Part shown: one piece after another, positions 22,955 to 41,299 of the stretch
How positions within the stretch are numbered: the stretch's first letter is position 1
How the letters are laid out: each line of letters starts with the position of its first letter
Source: Anas platyrhynchos
Taxonomy: Eukaryota; Chordata; Aves; Anseriformes; Anatidae
DNA: 64,000 bases
Direction of reading: 5' to 3'
Assembly (NCBI RefSeq): GCF_047663525.1
Contig: NC_092600.1
Span: 3,158,001-3,222,000 of the forward strand
The notes under the pieces: model-generated
Told to the model about the DNA's origin: nothing
What the model saw: only the letters and a program-made list of their open reading frames with translations
Database searches by the model: none
Program-made: the position numbers and the translations under genes

Positions 22955-25900
22955 AAGGACAGGTTAGATAAAGTTACGGGAATGAACGGTTCGAGATACA
23001 CAGGCAGGTACATCGAGGATGGATAAATTAAAATAACTGGCATAATTGTATAGGCACACACAGGGTCTGTGTAGAGGGTGGATAATTTCATATTAATACA
23101 AATGAAGTAACGATGGAGGGAAAATTAGTGTATTTGAAGTGGAATTGATAGCCTAGCCAGGGGCTCGGTAGGTAATTGTGGACTCAATGGATGACAGAAT
23201 AACAAGAATTGGTGTAGTTTAGGCTGTGTTAGAGCAAATCCCATCTGGGCGGGTGGAAATTTTAGGTAGGAGCTGGCTGGATAACTAGGTAGTGGAGAAA
23301 AATATGAGAGGGCTGACTGGCTGCTCTGTGGATCCCTGGGGTGAACATGCAGCCAGGGGAGGCTCTGTTTGACATAAAAAAAATAAACATATTTAAAAAC
23401 ATAGAGCAAGGTGTGAGTTAGAAATACAGAGGGAAAAATAGAAAGAAAGATTAGTTATGTAGCACAGAATAAGCTTAGAATAGCTTAGAGTAAGACAAAT
23501 TAGCTAGACAGATAAAGATTTATGGGATGGATTGCAGTATACCTGAGCCTGATAGCCAGGTTAGAATGAGCAAATAGGTGTCTATATATCACATATCAGC
23601 TTGTTCAGTAGGCGTGCACTAGATAAATGTGGAAGACACAAAGCTAGACTAGGCAGGTAATGTAACGACTGGATGGCTGGGAAGTTGAGCAAAGAAGAAG
23701 CAACGGACAGAATATAATATAGAAATATAGAAATAGATTTTCTATAGAAAATATAGAAACATGGGCTTTTGCAAATACGTAGATGTTATATATGCAAAGC
23801 TATAACAGGCAGCAAAAAGAAAAGTACAGATATAATAGAAAACTTAGCAGGGCATATGGAATAAAGGGAGACATGAATTGAGAAGTGAATCAATTAATAT
23901 GTTTAGGTAGAGAGATGTAGAGATGTTCCAGAATAAATTAAATAAAAGAGACCTGAGTAACACTAACCTAAACAGATCTAAAATGGGAAAATGAATATAG
24001 GGATGATCCCCTATAAATACTGAGAACATTCTGGGGTTAGGTCAGCTGAGTAAAAATTGGATGGAAGGAAGAATAGATGGGTATGTATACAGAGTAAAGA
24101 GATTATTAACTGAGTCTGCATGAGCTGGACAGATTGAATAGATAAAAGTGTAGAGAGCAGCTTAATAAATTAAAGGCCAAAAGAGAGAGAGATTAGATTG
24201 AGACGGACAGGTTTATGGCAGACAGGACACGTGTTGTCTAGGTAAAGGGATGGAGCTGGAATGGTGGAATAAATATGTGACTAATACAGCCAGAGAATAT
24301 GGACTGATAGGGTGAATAGGGCATTGATTATGGGGAATGTGGATAGAGGCAGGAACAGATAGTAGAAGAGCAATAACAGAGTTAATAGATGAGTAGTTAA
24401 TAGAGTAATAGATGAGTAACACCCATAGAGAGGTTAGCTGGTCAGCTAGACTACCCGTGAAGCTCTGTACACAGAGAATTAGGAAAAAGGAGATGTAGAA
24501 GACAGATGAACAAAGGAAATATTGGGCAGACACACACAAAAGAAATGCATAAATGCAAGAGAAAAGCAGATATGGGAAAAAGCAAAAAAGTACTTAAGGA
24601 AGAGTCAGGTAAAATAGGCAAGGAGAAAATAGATTACATATAAAATACATACACAATAAAGAGATTAGGCTGAAAAAACAACCTTGGAACAATTAGGGAA
24701 CAAACAGGTTGGACTAGGTATTGGGTAGATAAAAAGACAGAGGAGTATTAATGAGCTGGGAGTGTTGAGAAATTAGCCTGATGATCAAGTACGAATTAGA
24801 GGGATGTTAAACAGGGGAGTAAATTCTGGACAGGATGATTGATGAAGAAGTAGGAGGGTGCACACAGAGATGAGTGGGTACCAGGAAGCTTGACAGAGTG
24901 GGTATGGGTGAGCAGGGAGATGAATATGGATGGAACAAGCAGGAAGACAAAAATGTATAGTTTACCATGTGCTATGGAAATCCAGAGAGATTAATTAGAA
25001 TTTGCATGAGATGGATCAGATAGGTAAGTAGTCACAGACATTAGTGTAATGAGTATGTATTGAACAGACTGCAAAAAGGATCGGTTAATAGTGGCATTAG
25101 CTGCATTGATGTCTTTGGCATGATAGGCAAAAGGAGAAGTGGTGAATACATTAGTGCTTTAAGAAAAAAACGAGAGCGATTAGTAGATGCAAGATAGAGC
25201 AAATGTGTGAGACACGGATGTATGCAAAATAGGCAAAGAGGTCAGGGAAATGAGAATCTATGAAAATGGAAGATGGATGGCTGAGTGTTATGAAACTCAA
25301 ATGCAACCACCTGGATGTGTGAACGTGTGGGAGAGAAGAATAGACCTGCACTCCTAAGGGAAAGAAAGAGCTGTTTGCACAAGAAATAAACAGAATTTAC
25401 ATGATGAAGGCTGAAATCTGACTGAACCCAGTCTTAAAACTAACCCTAATGACTAACCCTAATTTTAAATGCTGACACAAGCCCAACCCTCACCTTGTCC
25501 TAGCACAGCACTAAGCCTAACCTAGCCTTAACCCCTACCAGTATCCGAACGTAGTGCTAAGCCACAGCCCTAACCTTCCCTGAAGTCCTCACCCTAGCAC
25601 AAGCCCAGACCTACCACTGACCCTGATACTAGCCATAGTCCTACCCTAACCCTAACCCAGGCACCTCCCTAACTCATACAGAACCCAGACATAATCCTCA
25701 GTGCAAAACCAACCCTATCCCTAGTTCTAAACCAACCCCAACCCCAGCCCTAACAAAACCCTGACCCCTCTGAGAAGCAAGCTTAACCCTAGCCCTAATT
25801 TAATTTTAACCTTTCACCTTTGAGGAACAGGTAGAAATAGATGATGCATTTGTATTCAGCTGATACTAAACTGTGTTGAAAGAAAGACTAGATAAATAAG

Positions 25901-26560
25901 CCTGAGATGGAGCTGTCAGCTAAATGTGCTATAAAGTTATATGGTATTTGTCAGCTACAGGGGGTAGGAAGGGTAGATAAATGAGTGGGTATGGGGCAGA
26001 GATGAGCAGATTAAATGTGTCTGTGTAGAAGAGTTGAACCAGGGTGCTCAGACTGTGCAAGTAAATAAGAAATTCAGGTCTGTGCTCCCAGATCAGGCAG
26101 ATGAAAATTATAGAACAACGTGATATATGTAACTGGGCAGTTACATCCCACGGCCAGGTAGGTGTGAGGAAGTCGGGGACAGGCAGGCAAGGGATGAGGG
26201 AGGTGGAAACGTGCTGCGGGTGGGCACACGGCATGGGGGCTGTGGATGGGTGGCAGTGGGTGGTGTCAGGTCTTGCTGAGATGTATGGGGAAGTCAGGTA
26301 ACACAGCGGGTTTGGGTCAGGAAAGCAGGTAGAACTGTAGATAAGTGGTTTCTACCTTCTGCAAGTTATGAGCCTGCAAATATGATGAGTGGAGGTGGCA
26401 GCACTTGGGTGATGGGGACAACCCAGGAGTGGGACAACACCCATACCATGGGGCATGTGGTGGGGTATGTATGGGATGGATGGGCTGGGATGGATGGACA
26501 GGCAGCGGGGAAGGAGGAGGTTGGTGTGTTCACAGGTAGGACATGTGAAGCCAGCTCAGG
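22955..26560. repeat. Purine-rich, strand-asymmetric degenerate tandem-like block
   Basis: For about 3.6 kb the plus strand is rich in GATAGA, TAGATAA, GGTAGA and GGATGG-type words and has almost no CpG. Stops are so dense on the plus strand that no frame of 60 codons exists between 22955 and 26101, while the minus strand keeps several of about 60-108 codons. This looks like a decayed GATA/TAGA-type satellite. No exact unit length could be fixed by eye. It encloses the telomere-like stretch at 25437-25805. Confidence 0.6.
25437..25805. repeat. Degenerate interstitial telomere-like (CCCTAA)n stretch
   Basis: Many ACCCTAA, CCCTAAC and CCTAACC words, the clearest being CCCTAACCCTAACCC at 25644-25658. 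All are in the C-strand orientation on the plus strand, with interruptions of 5-30 bases. Both edges return to the purine-rich block. Confidence 0.75.
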
Positions 26561-27480
26561 TCAGAGCATCAGGTGCCTGCCTCTCCCCATCATCCCAAAC
26601 CTACTTTTGGGCCACCTCTACCTGCCTCCTGCAGAACAGGGACGTTGCAAACCAATGGTGCCAGGAGCACTTAAGGTACAAGGATGAGCTTTCTGAGGAC
26701 AGGATCCAGTCCTTTTTGCTGCCTTGCCAGGCAGGGGAATTGTGCAGGGGCTGTGCTGTGCCCAGCTGCACGCCATCGGGTCAGTCTGTGGGACCAGGGG
26801 TGGCTCAGCAGGGGAGCCAAGAACCATCTCCGCAGGCACTGTAGGGCGTGCAGAGAGGTGTGAGCATGCTTCCCTGCCATAAAGGCTAATAAGGCTTCCT
26901 CCACCTCGGAATATCTGCACTGACTTGCGGTATTTTGTTCTCCTCACCCTATTTCCCAGGGGAAGTGTTTTACCCGAGCTGTGCAGCACACCTCGCTCCA
27001 TCAGGGATGCCAGCGCCTGCAGCTGCCTCGGCTCTCCCTGTCTTTAAACCTGCCTTTAGGTTTAGTGTCTGTCTTTAAACACTGCCTCATGAGAGCTTGA
27101 GTCTCCAAAAGGCTTTCTTTACCTTGCTTGGCTTTACCCTTAACATGCAGCACCCTCGGCTCACCCTGCAGCAGGGTGGGAGCGGAGCTGCAGCCCCCTG
27201 GGACCACCGCCAGCCCCCAGCAGCCTCAGTGGGGCCAGGGCTGCCCCAATCCTGCTGGGTGCTTTCCTGGCATGCTTAAGTGCTTTCCTGAACTGGCTCT
27301 TAAATGAGCAAAGCCTATTTCTAGAGTTTCTGGGAAAGAGAAAAGAAGGGAGAAGGGGATTTTGTGAAGGTGCCCAGCTGCCTGAGACACGGGGTGCTCA
27401 CGGGCAGATTTTGGAAGGTTTTGGGGTTCCCACAGTTACCCAGGCAGTCAGGGGAGCTTCAGAAGGAGCCAGCGGAGACG
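26561..27480. other. Intergenic, nothing recognised
   Basis: GC-richer than the block before it. No exon supported. Confidence 0.5.
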
Positions 27481-27690
27481 TTCCTGATACACGCAGCAGT
27501 GGGTGCTTTTAAAGATCCCACTATGTACTTAGCTGTATCTTCAGACATCTAAATCCCTCTAAAAGTCTCACTCTGAGTGTCTAAATCCCAGGTGCCTAAC
27601 TCACTTCTAGGAAAATCTCACACCAGGACTGATTCACTGAATCATTTTTTTAAAATCTGGTCCTCACTCACATAGGGCTTTTGAAAATCC
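27480..27690. repeat. Old interspersed repeat, same type as 4090-4250
   Basis: AGGTGCCTAACTCACTTC, AAAATCTCAC and CTTTTGAAAATCCCACT words resemble the sauropsid repeat with forms GCGCCTAACTCCCATT and TTTTGAAAATCCCACT. Very diverged. Confidence 0.4.
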
Positions 27691-27699
27691 CACTGCTAA

Positions 27700-28880
27700 T
27701 CTCCTATACCCAGGCATGTATCACTTTGAAGCCTGTAAAATAAATTACTTTGCGCTCCTGTGGGACAGCAACTACTTTGTCCCTGCTCACACTAAGGCAG
27801 ATTTTTGTTTCTTGCATATTAACACATAGATTTTTTTGGAAGCTCTGAAGCTGCTGTGTGAGACTCGAATTAGCAACCTGGATCGAGCGCTGCTTTACAT
27901 CTTATTCCGTGCAGGCACCGCGCACTGCCGGCAGTTTGTGTCTGCACCAGCAGAGGTGTCGGGAGGAGCTGGTTCTGGGCTGCTCATTTCCATCGGAGGG
28001 GTTCGCCCGTGGGCACAAGCCTTCGCTCAGCTCTACTGATCTCCTGGGAAGATTTTGGAGCAAATTCGCTCATCTCGAGCAGAGACCGAGCATTGTTTAC
28101 TGGCTTTTTGCAAGAAATGACTTGGGTGAAGAAGGGAAAAATCAAACACATATGTTCTTTCGTTTTTCTTTTTATTTCCTATGGGAATTTTTATTTGTTG
28201 GGAAGGTTTTTTTTTTTTTTTTTTGTGAAATAAAAATTTTGCTCATGTGCTTTCTTCATTAGAAAAATTGGAGTTGGGGATAAACAAATTATTTTTTCCT
28301 GTAAAAAAAAAAAAAATAATAAAAAATTCATGCCGCAAAAGAAAAGGCTGGCTGCCATTGAAACATTTTTGATAGAAAATCTGCCTGCAGCCCTACTGCT
28401 TAATCAGTTTGGCGCAGAGCGTAGCCTGTAGCTTGTTAATAAGTGCAGCCTGCCCGAGTGGTTCACACAATGGTGAGCTGCAGAGGAGGCTTGTTGCATA
28501 GCTGTGGATTTTATTTTGCAGCTCTGTTAATTAAAACATATTTTACTTTGAAGGGGCTTTTTACTGTTTTCTACGAGGGTGAGCAGAAAACCGTTCTCTC
28601 GGTTAGATTAAAAGAAGGATCTGAGGTATTTTTTTAGAGGTAACAACTTCGCATTGTTCTGTGGACAAACTCTTACTGAGCAGCAACATTGTGTAGTTTC
28701 TTATTTTTATTTGTTCTCTGTCCTTGTATACAGGCTGGTTTATGAGACTGAATATCTCGGCCGTTTTGATAATATCAAACTAAATTTTCACGTACGAGTT
28801 GCCAGACTGGGTCAGAAAAGTTGTCACAGATTCTTGCTTAATTGGTAAAATAATTTTTACTTATACAATGGTAAACTAAA
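27700..28880. other. Intergenic, nothing certain
   Basis: Contains T and A tracts at 28206-28223 and 28302-28326. A frame at 27836-28039 is open but lacks supporting splice sites and is not annotated. Confidence 0.45.
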
Positions 28881-28885
28881 ATAAT

Positions 28886-29100
28886 AAGGCCTGAAACCGT
28901 GCCATTGAAGTTAATGACAAAACCTTCATAGGTTTCAAGTAAAGCCTGTATTTTATTATCCCAGTTCCAGTGACTTTTGTTGCAAGTTTGCAGCAAAATG
29001 TTAGGGCATTTCTAAGTGTTATTTTTATTATACAAAATCCCATTAAAATCAGTACTGAAGCATCCCATTAATTTAAATGGGACTTTGCATAGTTTGCAGA
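28886..29100. repeat. Old palindromic repeat-like stretch
   Basis: GCCATTGAAGTTAATGACA near 28900 and CCCATTAATTTAAATGGGACTTTGCAT near 29065 resemble halves of a known sauropsid palindromic repeat (CCATTGAAGTCAATGG forms). Highly diverged. Confidence 0.35.
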
Positions 29101-29399
29101 GTTCCAGGCCACAGATAAAGAAAAGTATGCAGTTTGGAGTTAAACTGACCACAGCTTTTTATTAGAAGACATTTAATCTCGAACGAACAGCGCAGTCTGA
29201 GGCAGAAAGTCTTTGTGAACTTCATCTGGGCTGTGCAATAGGAGCCTCCACAGTGCAGCAACTTCTGGCTTGGCCGCCTGGGACCCCTCAGGACCGGCCA
29301 GGGCTCCCAAGCAAACCCATAGCCCAGGTAGGTATGCAAAGTGCTCCCCAGGCAGCCTTGCCTTGGAAATGCTAATAGGTAAGCCAGCACACCCAGAAC

Positions 29400-31250
29400 A
29401 AATGGAAAACTTGATTCAGCTCTTTCTCTGGCTCCAAGCATCCGCTCACCTCGAGGAACGCGGGGCTGCCGTCGGCGGGCAGGAGCCTGGGGGCTCTCCG
29501 CAGCCCGGCGGGGGGCAGAGACCCTCCGGGACGGAGCCACGCTGGGTAGAAGAGGGGCAGCTCCAGGAGTCCCCGCGGGGACCCCCCCAAAGAAAGCGTG
29601 GGGAGAGGGAGAGAAACCCAGGGGGGCTTGTGGGGGGCGTGGGAACACCCATGAGCACAGCGCTGGCGGGGGGAGCTCCAAAATCCAAGTGCGCAGAGCG
29701 GCGGGGAGAGGTGGGGGGGCCTCTCTCGAGGGGCCTGGGGGGCCCTGAAATGACAGCACCCCCCTCCTCTGCTGCCAGCCTGGGCACACAGCCGGGCCTC
29801 CGAGGCCATGTCCCTGTGCGAGGGCCGGGAGGTGCCAAACCGTGCTCCAAACCCCTCCCCAGCGAGTCGCTGTGACAATTTTGGGGAGACCTAAAAGCTG
29901 CTGCAGGGCATCCGGACAAGCACACGGCGAAGGTGTAGGAGCTGCTTTTCTGCTCAATGCCTCCTCAGAATTTCCCTTTCCCCCAGCCCTAACTGTGCGC
30001 AAGATGCCCCCATTGCCCTGGGTGCTTTTTCCCTGGAACACGGGCGGGGAGGGGGATGCTGGTGCCGGCGACGGGCACAGAAACCCAAAGCAGGCTATAT
30101 CCCTCGAACACGCTGAATTTCAGGGGTTTCAGGGTTCTGACAACAACTCGCGGCAGGATTTGGCTGAGCGGGGAGCGCTGCTCTGATTTGGAACTAGCCG
30201 TGCTACCTCCAGGAGCAGGAGAAAACGAACACAGAAAAAAAAACAGGCTAAATTTACAGCCCAGGGCTTTCAGCTACCCCACGGGCTGATGAAACTGGAG
30301 GGGAAAAACACTAATTTTCCTCTCCTGCCTTGCATGCCCCCCAAACGACCATACTCCCGTTGAGACCCGGCTCCCACAGCCGGGCGCCCCTTTTCGTGCG
30401 CCCCTGAGCCCCGGCACCGGCTCGGGGCGCACCGGGGACCTGGGGCTGGAGGGGGCCGGGGGCTCGGTGCCCCCCCGGTGTCAGGGAACGGCTCCATTGG
30501 GCCGGGCTCCGGAGCGACCTCGGCGCAAAAAAACGCGCTTGGGGCGCGCAAAGAGCGCGCAGGGGGCGCGCAGAGGCCGCCCCGTCGGTGGCTTTTGTCG
30601 CCGCGCAGGAGGGCGGCTGCCGTCGGGGCCGGCCCCGGCGCGGAGAAATTAGCGAGGCGTTGGCTCAATTGCGGCTTTTTCCGCAAAACGGTGATTGTAA
30701 CGGTAACTGCTGACGGCCGGGTCGTCGGTGCTTGCGACGGCTCGGGAAAAATTAAACGCATCGAAGGAAGTCTGGGTCCTGAATCCGGGGGGATTTGGAG
30801 CAGCAGAAGAAAAACGCACCTGGGCAAAACGGGCAAACGGCTCAGAGGAGCTGGGACAGCGAGGGGGGGCTTCTGGGTGCGAGGATTAGATTCTTTTTTT
30901 CCTTTTTTTGGGGGGGGTGGGGGAGGTGATCCCACGGCTGGAGGCGTTATTATTCCGTGGGAGCAGAAATCCACGCGGCCAGGAGGGCTGCGCCCATAAA
31001 CCCCGCCGGGTCGCCAAAACAGCAGCGGTAAAAGCCTGCCATAAAATTAGAAGGGGGTAGGGTTTCCAGCGCCCCTGGGGGCGGCAGGGACCGCGGCCCC
31101 CTCCCCGGGGAAGGGCGACTTCGTCCCCCCAGGCCGACGGCTCCCGGGGGGGCGCGGGGGGACGCGGGGAGACGGCGCAATTACCGGGAGGAAGCGGAGG
31201 GGCCCTCCCCAAAACGCCACCGCTGGGCGGGGAGGGGGAGAAAGCTGCTT
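29400..31250. promoter_or_regulatory. CpG-rich block downstream of PITX1
   Basis: CpG and G/C density rise from about 29400 and are highest at 30360-31250, then fall at the AT-rich PITX1 3' region. The block could be a distal regulatory island or the start of a non-coding RNA. No TATA element or splice-supported frame was found. Long frames here lie on both strands, as expected of CpG-rich DNA. Confidence 0.45.
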
Positions 31251-31299
31251 TCCTCACTTAGTCGATCTCTTAAACACAGCCAGAAAAGAACATTAAAGG

Positions 31300-32980
31300 C
31301 ATTTCTAGATTTCGTTTCTTTTTTTTTTTTTTTTTTTTTCTTTTTTTTTTTTTATTCCCATGCTCTTAATTTTGAAAAAAAAAAATCACAAAACATAACT
31401 TATAAAACAATATATATACTGCATCCTTATCCACAACAGCATAATTGAAACATCCAGCGTAACGTTTACCACAGGTGTGAAATACACTGGGAAAGAAGTA
31501 CCGTGTGCATTTTATATTATGTTTCTTTGTCATCTACAGGTAATAAGTATCGACAAAAATAAGCAACAAATATGCCTGCAATTAAACTTCATATGCGTTT
31601 TGTATGCGTATTAATAAAGATCATATTTATCATTTTCTTTTTTTTTTTTTTCTTTTTTTTTTTCTTTTTTGCCAACAAGCACTTGTTAAAGTATCTACAT
31701 TTACATAATAACACCTTAAGATAATAACACCTTAAGATCATTTTTGGTTCCTTGTTTTTCCTTCACAGTTAGAAAAGCAAGGAACGCTTTCAGCTTTGCT
31801 AAGCAACCTTTCCGGACGCCGAGGCTCGCTGTTTCTCTAGCAGAGATGCAGTATCTGGATTCACTTCATAACAGACCATTTTTGGTCTTATTTTATTTTT
31901 TTTGAGACACTCTAAAAATGTTTTTTAATATTTTTTAAGAGAAAAAAAAAACAACCTGCATTTAAATAAAGGTGAATGATAATTTCATTATCAGGATAAG
32001 GCTTTGGATGGGAAAAAGCTGAACAGTTTTTGCATCGCTGGAGGGTATCTGTGCTCTCTCACAACCGGGGATACTGCAGTCTTTTGGAAAGGATGAAGAG
32101 GTAGGAACCTTGAGCTGCTTAGTATCAGGAATGACTGGATTATAGCTTCCAACTAAAGAAAAAACATCAAGAATCATGCATTTTAAAAACAGTTTATTCA
32201 ACGGCCAAGGACAATGATCCGGCACAATGTAACGGCAGATATAAATATAACCTTATATAAGTGGTTGACCCTTGTCATTATTATTTTTTATAGTTTCATA
32301 CCTAATATTTTTACCATTTTTTCCCGCAGAAACTCCTCTGCGAATTATATTTTTTTTTCTCCCCCCCCCTTTTTTTTTTTGTCGTTTTTGAGTGTGATTC
32401 TGTTTCTCAGTGGTAAACATTAACCAAACTCTTCCCGTGCGACAAGCGGCCAAGAACCGTCCCACCAGCTCTTACCACCGAGGCGTCTCCCTCCCTCGCC
32501 GCTCTCCCCGCGGGGAAGCGGCCGCCTTACAAACTCCTGTGCAAGTTCAAGTAAACACATACAACCCGCATAATCCAGAGAAAAATTGCAACTCATCCAT
32601 GTACCAGATTTCGATGTCTCTTGCAAAAGTTTTCTGGTCCGTTAACGTTTTTTTTTTTTGATGTTTAATTTTTAATTTTTATATTTTTTTTGTTTGTTTT
32701 AAAAAGCGCTGCTCTGTTGGTTGTGTCGTCGGTTTTCATTTTTTTTTTTTTAGACAATCGAAGTCCGCGGAGATTTCGGGTTTTATATATATATTTTTTT
32801 ATTTTTTTACTTTTTTTTTTTTTCCTCTCTCACTTGCTCGGGTTTTGCTTTTAGTCATCATCGGGTTCTTATTTTATTTATTTTATTTCATTTTTTTTTT
32901 TTTCTTTTCCGTTAAACGTCGCTTAGTTTCTGCTTTGCTTTGTCGGCGGTGTTTGTCGGAGGTGGTTTGTGTCAAGTCCG
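31300..32980 (-). other. PITX1: Probable PITX1 3' UTR and downstream AT-rich region
   Basis: This lies directly downstream of the stop codon on the minus strand. Composition changes abruptly from CpG-rich coding sequence to AT-rich sequence with long A/T tracts. Minus-strand AATAAA polyadenylation signals occur at 32882-32887, 32877-32882, 32873-32878, 32193-32198, 31892-31897 and 31351-31356. The signals are seen; which one is used cannot be decided from sequence, so the 3' boundary is uncertain. Confidence 0.55.
31319..31353. repeat. T homopolymer tract
   Basis: About 34 nearly uninterrupted T residues (A on the PITX1 transcript strand), followed by TTTATT. Another similar tract is at 31638-31669. 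Confidence 0.9.
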
Positions 32981-39290
<6,310 letters not shown>

Positions 39291-41280
39291 GTTGCGAGTT
39301 GGACAGTTTAAAGCTAAAGAGATTAAAGTGACCTGCCCTAGAACAAATGCCTGTAGTTAAACGCGGCTCCTCCCCCTGAAGGTTAAAACCTCCCCGTCTC
39401 GCTCATGCATCACTCCATCTAGCGCTCGCCCAGCCCGGCCGGGCGGACCCGGACCTGCCTGCGCGCTCCCCGCCGATGCGCGCTCCTTGCGCGCCCGCGG
39501 CCGAACCCGCGCAGCCCCCCGCGCATCCCCCTCCCGCTGGGACCCCCCCCTCCCGACCCCTTCTCCCTGCTCCCGCTTCTGCTGCGAGGGTGCCGCCCCC
39601 CTCCCCAAAGCCCCCCCCCAGCCTCCCGCAGCCTCCCCCAGCCTCGGCGAGGTATAAAAAATATTTCAGAAACGAATGGGAAGGTGGAAAATCATTCCCA
39701 GCCGCTCGCAGGCCGGCTGGCCTCCACCCCCCAGCCTGTCCCCAGCCTTTTTTTTTTTTTTTTTTTTTGGGGGGGGGGTGACAGCACCCCCATCCTTTCC
39801 CCCTCCCCATCCCGCCGGCAGCGCGCAGGTTGCGCCCGTGCGCACGGTGGCACCTCCGCACCCTGCACCCCCCCCCCCCTCCGGCACCCCGCGCAGCACT
39901 CAGGGACCCCACGGCGGGTCTCAGGGGGATTTCTTTGGGGTCGGCCTCCTGGGATTTGTGCCTGAACCGGTTTTAGCCTTTTTTAACTTTTTTTTTTTTT
40001 TTTTTTTCTCTCGGCGAGGGGGCTAGAATAAAACTCCTGGAGGACGCTCCCAGGGCAGCATCTCCCGGCGCATCGCGGATAACGCCGGGTTCCCATCCCA
40101 AAGCAACCCTCTGTGTCCCCCCCCCACAGGCCGGGCCTTGGGTCCTCCCGGAGAACGCCTCGGTGTGTGGGGAGGTGGAAAAAAAAAACAACACGGGAAG
40201 CCCTCGGGTTGGGGGCAGGTGAGGGGTGCTCTGGGGGACAGGGCGAGGGGATGGGGCAGAGGGACCCTGGCTGCGACTCCGCCCGGGGAAAGGACCTTCT
40301 CTCCTCTTTATTTTCTCGGCTCGCTTTAACTGATCCATCCTGACACTCTATTTTGCTTTCAAATCAAGTAAAGATGTGCGAGAGAACTTTTGAACTGGTT
40401 TATGGAAAGTGGAGGGAAGCAATGTTCCAGTCGTGCAGGCTTTTTTCCTACCCCGCCGGGGTGATGCAGCCGGGCCCGCCCCGCACCCCTCCGGCAGAGC
40501 CCCCAGAGCCGGGGGGCTGCAGGGGCCGCCCCCCCCTTGCCCATGGGGCCGGGGGATGCCCAAAACTCTCAGCCTCAACCCCCTCACCTCTGATCTGCAG
40601 CGCCTTGTGCAGTTAAGGGTGTGCACAGGTAGGTGCTGTCGCACTCAGGTCTCTACCCCCCCCCCCTTAATTTTTTTTCTATTTTTGGGGGGCATTTTAA
40701 GGTCCTTGTGTCTGTCCGCAGCTCTTGGCCAAATTCAGCTCAGGAGCTTGCAAACGACGGGGGATTTCGGGCACCCGAGGTGAACCAGACAATTTCGAGG
40801 CCGCTCAGGCCGGACTTGGTTTAATCCGCAGCTCTCAGCAGCTGGGGCCCTGGGGCCGGGGGGGCTCAGCTGATGCTGGGGAAGGACGGGGACTGCTCCC
40901 GGGGGAGAAGCGAGAGGTGCTGTCGGCCTTCCTCTGGCTGGGGGGTGAGGGTGACAGGACTGCAAGCGTGCACCCTTCACAGTCCCATCTTCTTCTTTCT
41001 TCTTCTTTTTTTTTTTTGTTATTATTTTATATATTTATATGTATTTTCTGCAGCCCCGGGCAGGTCTCCGGGGGCTCCTCCGCTCTCAGCGGGAGCAGGA
41101 TGGAGCCAGGCGAGCCGTGCTGGAGGGAGGGAGGGAGGGAGGCTGCCAACAGCCCGGCTGCTCCACTCCGGCTATTTTAAACCTACTGCTCGCAGCAGCC
41201 TTCAAACCGGAGGCGGGATTTTTCTTTCTTTTTCTATTTTTTTTTTTTTTTGTTCACTCTGCCGAATTTACAGTTTTTGT
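39291..41280. other. PITX1 upstream flank, CpG-rich, non-coding
   Basis: CpG-rich blocks at 39380-39660 and 40000-41170 separated by T and C tracts (39749-39778, 39870-39882, 39989-40008). No coding exon recognised. Confidence 0.5.
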
Positions 41281-41299
41281 TCTGCTCTATAAAATATAT

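Noticed and set aside
23125..26234. Minus-strand frames of 94-108 codons in the purine-rich block
   Set aside because: Caused by the lack of stops on the pyrimidine-rich strand of a degenerate repeat. Unrelated to any family.
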